Positions 4,737-7,053 of a DNA stretch of 7,053 nucleotides are shown in pieces. The number at the start of each line of letters is the position of its first letter. Within the stretch, counting starts at the first letter, position 1. Position numbers and translations under genes: made by a program. This DNA comes from Candidatus Nitrosopumilus sp. (lineage in GTDB: Archaea; Thermoproteota; Nitrososphaeria; Nitrososphaerales; Nitrosopumilaceae), in assembly GCA_011055585.1 (NCBI GenBank), contig DRGT01000067.1:1-7053 (forward strand), in the 5' to 3' direction. Below the pieces are notes generated by a model. The model was not told the origin of the DNA, did not search any database, and saw only the letters and a list, made by a program, of their open reading frames with translations.

Positions 4737-5291
4737 ATGGGAATAATAGAATTAGTTGAAGAAAATTTTCTAATTTCTTTTGCAATTATTTTTGGAATTG
4801 GAATTTTTCAAGGAGCTATTTTAGCAAAAGGCATACGAACAAGGTTTCCAAGTCTAAAACGACATGCAAGAGCTGCTTCTATTATATTGCTAATTTTATT
4901 TTCAACTAATGCTATAGTAAATGTTTTCAAATTTGCGATTCCTCAAAAATTTTCTGTTTCAGAAATAATGGTTCCTGCAACTACTGAGGAAGGATTTGAA
5001 CTTTTGATAAACGTGCTAGGACTCAACGCTGGATTTTTTACTGTGATCGCCATGTTTGTTACAGTAACCATAATTGTGTTTTTGAGATTTGCTGAAATTT
5101 CAAGGCCAATTGAATATTTTATCTTCAGCATTAGCGTAATCATGTTAATTCTTGTAGTCGTAGGACGATTTACCGATTATGTGCCAACCGTTTTTCAAAT
5201 CTTAATGTATGCATTTTACCAGTTTGGATTAACTCTTGGAATTTTTATGGTATCTAGACGTAAAATTGATGAATTACCAGAGTTGAAATAA
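4737..5291 (+). CDS. Multi-pass membrane protein of unknown function
   Basis: A 184-residue hydrophobic protein with about five predicted membrane helices: residues roughly 10-30, 46-67, 96-117, 125-143 and 150-172. Basic residues cluster between helices 1 and 2 (KGIRTRFPSLKRHARAA) and after helix 5 (SRRKIDELPELK); by the positive-inside rule both would be cytoplasmic. The longest non-membrane loop, residues about 68-92, is weakly acidic (PQKFSVSEIMVPATTEEGFE) and would be outside. There are no cysteines, no His cluster and no motif pointing to a transporter, channel or enzyme family. I do not recognise it and suspect a lineage-restricted thaumarchaeal protein. ATG 4737 is chosen because the first helix follows at once and a TATA-like element is well placed. 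Its stop is only 5 bases from the stop of the convergent TFB gene. Confidence 0.8.
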   Translation: MGIIELVEENFLISFAIIFGIGIFQGAILAKGIRTRFPSLKRHARAASIILLILFSTNAIVNVFKFAIPQKFSVSEIMVPATTEEGFELLINVLGLNAGFFTVIAMFVTVTIIVFLRFAEISRPIEYFIFSISVIMLILVVVGRFTDYVPTVFQILMYAFYQFGLTLGIFMVSRRKIDELPELK

Positions 5292-5296
5292 GAAAA

Positions 5297-6232
5297 CTAT
5301 TGTTCGTCTTTTAGTAATTGTCTTAACCCTGCACATCTGTTTCTTATGGTAACTTCTGTTACCCCAGATGCAATTGAGATCTCTTTTTGAGATTTTGACT
5401 CTCCAGAACTAATACAAGACAAATAGAGTGCAGCAGCTGCAATTCCCATCGGATCTTTTCCTGCAACCATTCCGACATCCTTGGCTTTGTTTAAAATTAT
5501 TATTGCTTTTCTCTTACTTTTCTCACTAAGGTCTGCAATGCTAGCAATTCTCGAAACTCCTTTTACAGGATCTACAACTGGCATTTTAAGCTCTAGTTCT
5601 CTGAAAATTAACCTATAACATCTGGCAACATCTTTTCTTCTAATGTTGATTCCATTTGCCATATCATCAAGTGTTCTTGGTGTTTCTGTATTTCTACATG
5701 CTGCATACAAACATGCAGCAACCAAACCATGAATAGATCTTCCTCTGACCAGTTTTTTCTCCATAGCCTTTCTGTAAATGTAAGCAGCTTTTTCAATTAC
5801 TGCATCAGCAAGTGCTAGTTTGTCTTTAAGCTTGTCCATTTCATTGAGTGCTTGTCTAAGATTTCTATCAGCTGAAGAATGTGCTTGAGTTCTACTGTCC
5901 CAAGTTCTTAATCTTTCAATAGAGCTTTTCATGCTTCCAGAAAGTGGTTTTCCAGTAGAGTCTTTGTTTGCTTTACCAATTATGGTTGAAAGACCCATGT
6001 CGTGCATTGTTAATGAAGTTCCTGCACCAACTCTTGTACGGCTTGATTCTTCATTAGAAAATGTTCTCCACTCTGCACCAGTGTCTTCTAATTTTTCATT
6101 AATTACAAACCCACAATATGCACAAAATAATTCTCCTGAAGTATCATCAGTTACAATTTTTCTTTTTCCACATGAAGGACATTTTTGCTGTGTAACAATA
6201 GGACTATTCAACAATTCCGTTAACCCATTCAT
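5297..6232 (-). CDS. tfb: Transcription initiation factor TFB (TFIIB homologue)
   Basis: TFB bridges TBP-bound promoter DNA and RNA polymerase in archaeal transcription initiation. The 311-residue length is normal. The N-terminal zinc ribbon has Cys18, Cys21, Cys37 and Cys40 (KCPSCGKRKI ... LFCAYCGFVI). The B-reader/linker follows, with EWRTFSNEESSRTRVGAG and TMHDMGLSTIIG. Two cyclin-like repeats span about 115-210 (LVRGRSIHGLVAACLYAACR) and about 222-308 (DPMGIAAAALYLSC). The second ends in the helix-turn-helix that reads the BRE (KEISIASGVTEVTIRNRCAG). All elements of a functional general factor are present. Archaea of this group usually carry several TFB paralogues, so this may be one of a set with specialised targets. 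The ATG at 6232-6230 places the ribbon at the usual distance. It diverges from the Dps-like ferritin across a 196-base gap. Confidence 0.97.
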   Translation of the reverse strand: MNGLTELLNSPIVTQQKCPSCGKRKIVTDDTSGELFCAYCGFVINEKLEDTGAEWRTFSNEESSRTRVGAGTSLTMHDMGLSTIIGKANKDSTGKPLSGSMKSSIERLRTWDSRTQAHSSADRNLRQALNEMDKLKDKLALADAVIEKAAYIYRKAMEKKLVRGRSIHGLVAACLYAACRNTETPRTLDDMANGINIRRKDVARCYRLIFRELELKMPVVDPVKGVSRIASIADLSEKSKRKAIIILNKAKDVGMVAGKDPMGIAAAALYLSCISSGESKSQKEISIASGVTEVTIRNRCAGLRQLLKDEQ

Positions 6233-6306
6233 AAAACGCGTCTTTTACTTATTACCGTTTTACATACAATCTTACGGTGATTGGTGTGTAGGTCAAGCTA
6301 ATACTC

Positions 6307-6329
6307 ATTCTAATTTTTTAGAATTAGAA
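6307..6329. repeat. Inverted repeat, possible operator or hairpin
   Basis: ATTCTAA (6307-6313) and TTAGAAT (6318-6324) are perfect complements around TTTT. An overlapping pairing, TTCTAAT (6308-6314) with ATTAGAA (6323-6329), is also perfect. The element is in the shared upstream region of tfb and the ferritin gene and may be a regulator site, although AT-rich inverted repeats arise readily by chance. Confidence 0.45.
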
Positions 6330-6363
6330 AAGTCCCGACTAACAGTACCAAACTTTTTCATTA

Positions 6364-6411
6364 AAATTTAAGGTCACATTATTACGATTTGAAAATTAGA
6401 GTCACACTTTT
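6364..6411 (+). repeat. Pair of imperfect 20-bp direct repeats upstream of the ferritin gene
   Basis: AAATTTAAGGTCACATTATT (6364-6383) and AAAATTAGAGTCACACTTTT (6392-6411) agree at 15 of 20 positions, with an identical GTCACA core, and start 28 bases apart. The second copy overlaps the candidate TATA stretch of the ferritin gene, so a protein bound there could block initiation. Operator function is inferred. Confidence 0.45.
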
Positions 6412-6428
6412 AGGTCTGACGTTATTTT

Positions 6429-7019
6429 ATGCGTACAATGAGTGACTCTAAACCAAACGTAGTAGGAGTAGAAATTCTAAAACAAAACGGTTTAGACGTA
6501 GACGAGCTAATCAAACAACTTGTCATCAACTCTTCTGTTGAGTTTACAGCGTACTACTACTTCACACTTCTAAGAGCCAACTGTACAGGAATGGAAGGTG
6601 AAGGAATTAAAGGCGTAATCGAAGATGCAAGGATGGAGGATCTCAGTCACTTTGAATCCTGCATTGAAAGAATCTATCAACTTGGTGGTTCTTTACCAAA
6701 AGATCCAATTGATTACATCAAGATGTCTGGTTGTGAATTTCTTCAATTACCTGACAATCCCACAGATCTAAAAGCAATTCTGGAGAAATGCCTTAAAGCT
6801 GAACAAGGAGCAACTATAAACTGGGACAAAGTTTGCAAAATGACTCATGGAAAAGATCCAATAACGTATGATATTGCAAAAGACATCCTAGCTGAAGAAG
6901 TTGAACATGAATCTTGGTTCTTAGAACTACTCTACGGAAGACCATCAGGTCACATGAGAAGAAAACATCCTGGTGAAAGACCTCACACAAGAAAGCACTC
7001 TCGTGCTTTAGATATGTGA
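6429..7019 (+). CDS. Dps-like ferritin (DPSL/ferritin-like di-iron protein)
   Basis: A 196-residue four-helix ferritin-like protein expected to oxidise ferrous iron with peroxide or oxygen, limiting Fenton damage, and to store iron in a hollow shell. Candidate di-iron ligands are Glu38 (SSVEFTAYYYF), Glu70/Asp71 and His74 (ARMEDLSHFES), Glu125 (KAEQGATINW), and Glu157 with His160 (ILAEEVEHESWFLELL), two helix pairs as in rubrerythrin, bacterioferritin and DPSL proteins. Cysteines at 52, 78, 102, 121 and 136 could include the pair that marks archaeal DPSL 'thioferritins'. The C-terminal 27 residues are rich in Arg, His and Lys (RPSGHMRRKHPGERPHTRKH), which could bind DNA or metal. ATG 6429 is the first start; ATG 6438 (MSDSKPN) is equally plausible. 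The gene diverges from tfb and ends in a hairpin/T-tract. Fold and role are well supported, the exact subfamily less so. Confidence 0.88.
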   Translation: MRTMSDSKPNVVGVEILKQNGLDVDELIKQLVINSSVEFTAYYYFTLLRANCTGMEGEGIKGVIEDARMEDLSHFESCIERIYQLGGSLPKDPIDYIKMSGCEFLQLPDNPTDLKAILEKCLKAEQGATINWDKVCKMTHGKDPITYDIAKDILAEEVEHESWFLELLYGRPSGHMRRKHPGERPHTRKHSRALDM

Positions 7020-7039
7020 GTTAAACTCACTTTATTTTT
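7016..7039 (+). terminator. Hairpin plus T-tract terminator of the ferritin gene
   Basis: GTGAGT (7016-7021) pairs perfectly with ACTCAC (7025-7030) around a TAA loop and is followed by TTTATTTTT (7031-7039). The stem includes the TGA stop codon. The T-tract alone could terminate archaeal transcription; the hairpin gives it a bacterial-style intrinsic terminator shape. Confidence 0.75.
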
Positions 7040-7053
7040 CAACTAAACAAACA

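Larger units (their letters stand above)
6233..6428. promoter_or_regulatory. Divergent intergenic region between tfb and the Dps-like ferritin
   Basis: These 196 bases hold no convincing gene; an open frame crossing here is the antisense shadow of tfb. Two structured elements are visible, listed separately: an inverted repeat at 6307-6329 and a pair of imperfect direct repeats at 6364-6411. For tfb, TAATAA/GTAAAA-like stretches lie at about 6245-6263 on the minus strand, but none is a clear TATA box. For the ferritin, CTTTTAG at 6407-6413 is a weak candidate and fits the second in-frame ATG (6438) as a leaderless start. Confidence 0.5.

Noticed and set aside
4943..5143. Open frame of 66 codons on the minus strand
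   Set aside because: Antisense to the membrane protein gene, with no motif or start signal.
5608..5796. Open frame of 62 codons on the minus strand inside tfb
   Set aside because: Out-of-frame shadow of the first cyclin repeat, with no supporting start signal.
5931..6371. Open frame of 146 codons on the plus strand crossing the tfb start into the intergenic region
   Set aside because: Most of it is antisense to the tfb zinc ribbon and linker; the rest has no recognisable protein character, promoter or ribosome binding site.
1..7053. CRISPR array, insertion sequence, tRNA or rRNA
   Set aside because: Scanning both strands showed no regularly spaced repeats, transposase, terminal inverted repeats with target duplications, or cloverleaf/rRNA-like sequence.

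Overview
The window looks like the chromosome of a Nitrosopumilus-type ammonia-oxidising archaeon (Thaumarchaeota/Nitrososphaerota). The base composition is AT-rich. There is an archaeal TFB with zinc ribbon and two cyclin repeats, and a Dps-like ferritin. TATA-like boxes lie about 24-31 bases upstream of several first genes, so their mRNAs would be leaderless, while second genes in operons have Shine-Dalgarno sites. The organism call rests on protein style and recollection, not on a database search.

Layout. 1-387 is the 3' part of a peptide methionine sulfoxide reductase gene (msrA). 391 to about 538 on the minus strand is the decayed 3' end of a universal stress protein gene, with an in-frame TGA. 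507-563 holds a perfect 14-bp inverted repeat. 624-1412 encodes an alpha/beta hydrolase with a TTG start. 1457-2304 is a two-gene operon: a phasin-like helical protein fused to a SpoVT/AbrB-type domain, then a second phasin-like protein. Facing it on the minus strand is phaE-phaC (4003 to 2353), encoding a class III polyhydroxyalkanoate (PHA) synthase. Divergent from phaE is a small protein resembling the archaeal DUF6659 family (4058-4450). Next come a 47-residue YHS-domain protein on the minus strand (4488-4631), a five-helix membrane protein of unknown role (4737-5291), TFB on the minus strand (5297-6232), and a Dps-like ferritin (6429-7019) that ends in a hairpin plus T-tract.

How the genes fit together. 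The central 3.4 kb (624-4003) is a compact carbon-storage locus. PhaC and PhaE would polymerise 3-hydroxyacyl-CoA, the two phasin-like proteins would coat the granule, the AbrB-like domain offers a possible link between granule state and transcription, and the hydrolase is a candidate for polymer or oligomer turnover. No monomer-supply genes (beta-ketothiolase, acetoacetyl-CoA reductase, enoyl-CoA hydratase) are in the window. The flanks lean towards oxidative and metal stress: MsrA, a broken stress protein, a YHS metal-binding-type protein and a Dps-like ferritin.

The most notable architectural feature is a single TATA-like element centred exactly between the divergent start codons of phaE and the DUF6659-like gene. 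It lies 24-31 bases from both, so one TBP site could serve two leaderless transcripts. No CRISPR array, insertion sequence, tRNA or rRNA was seen.
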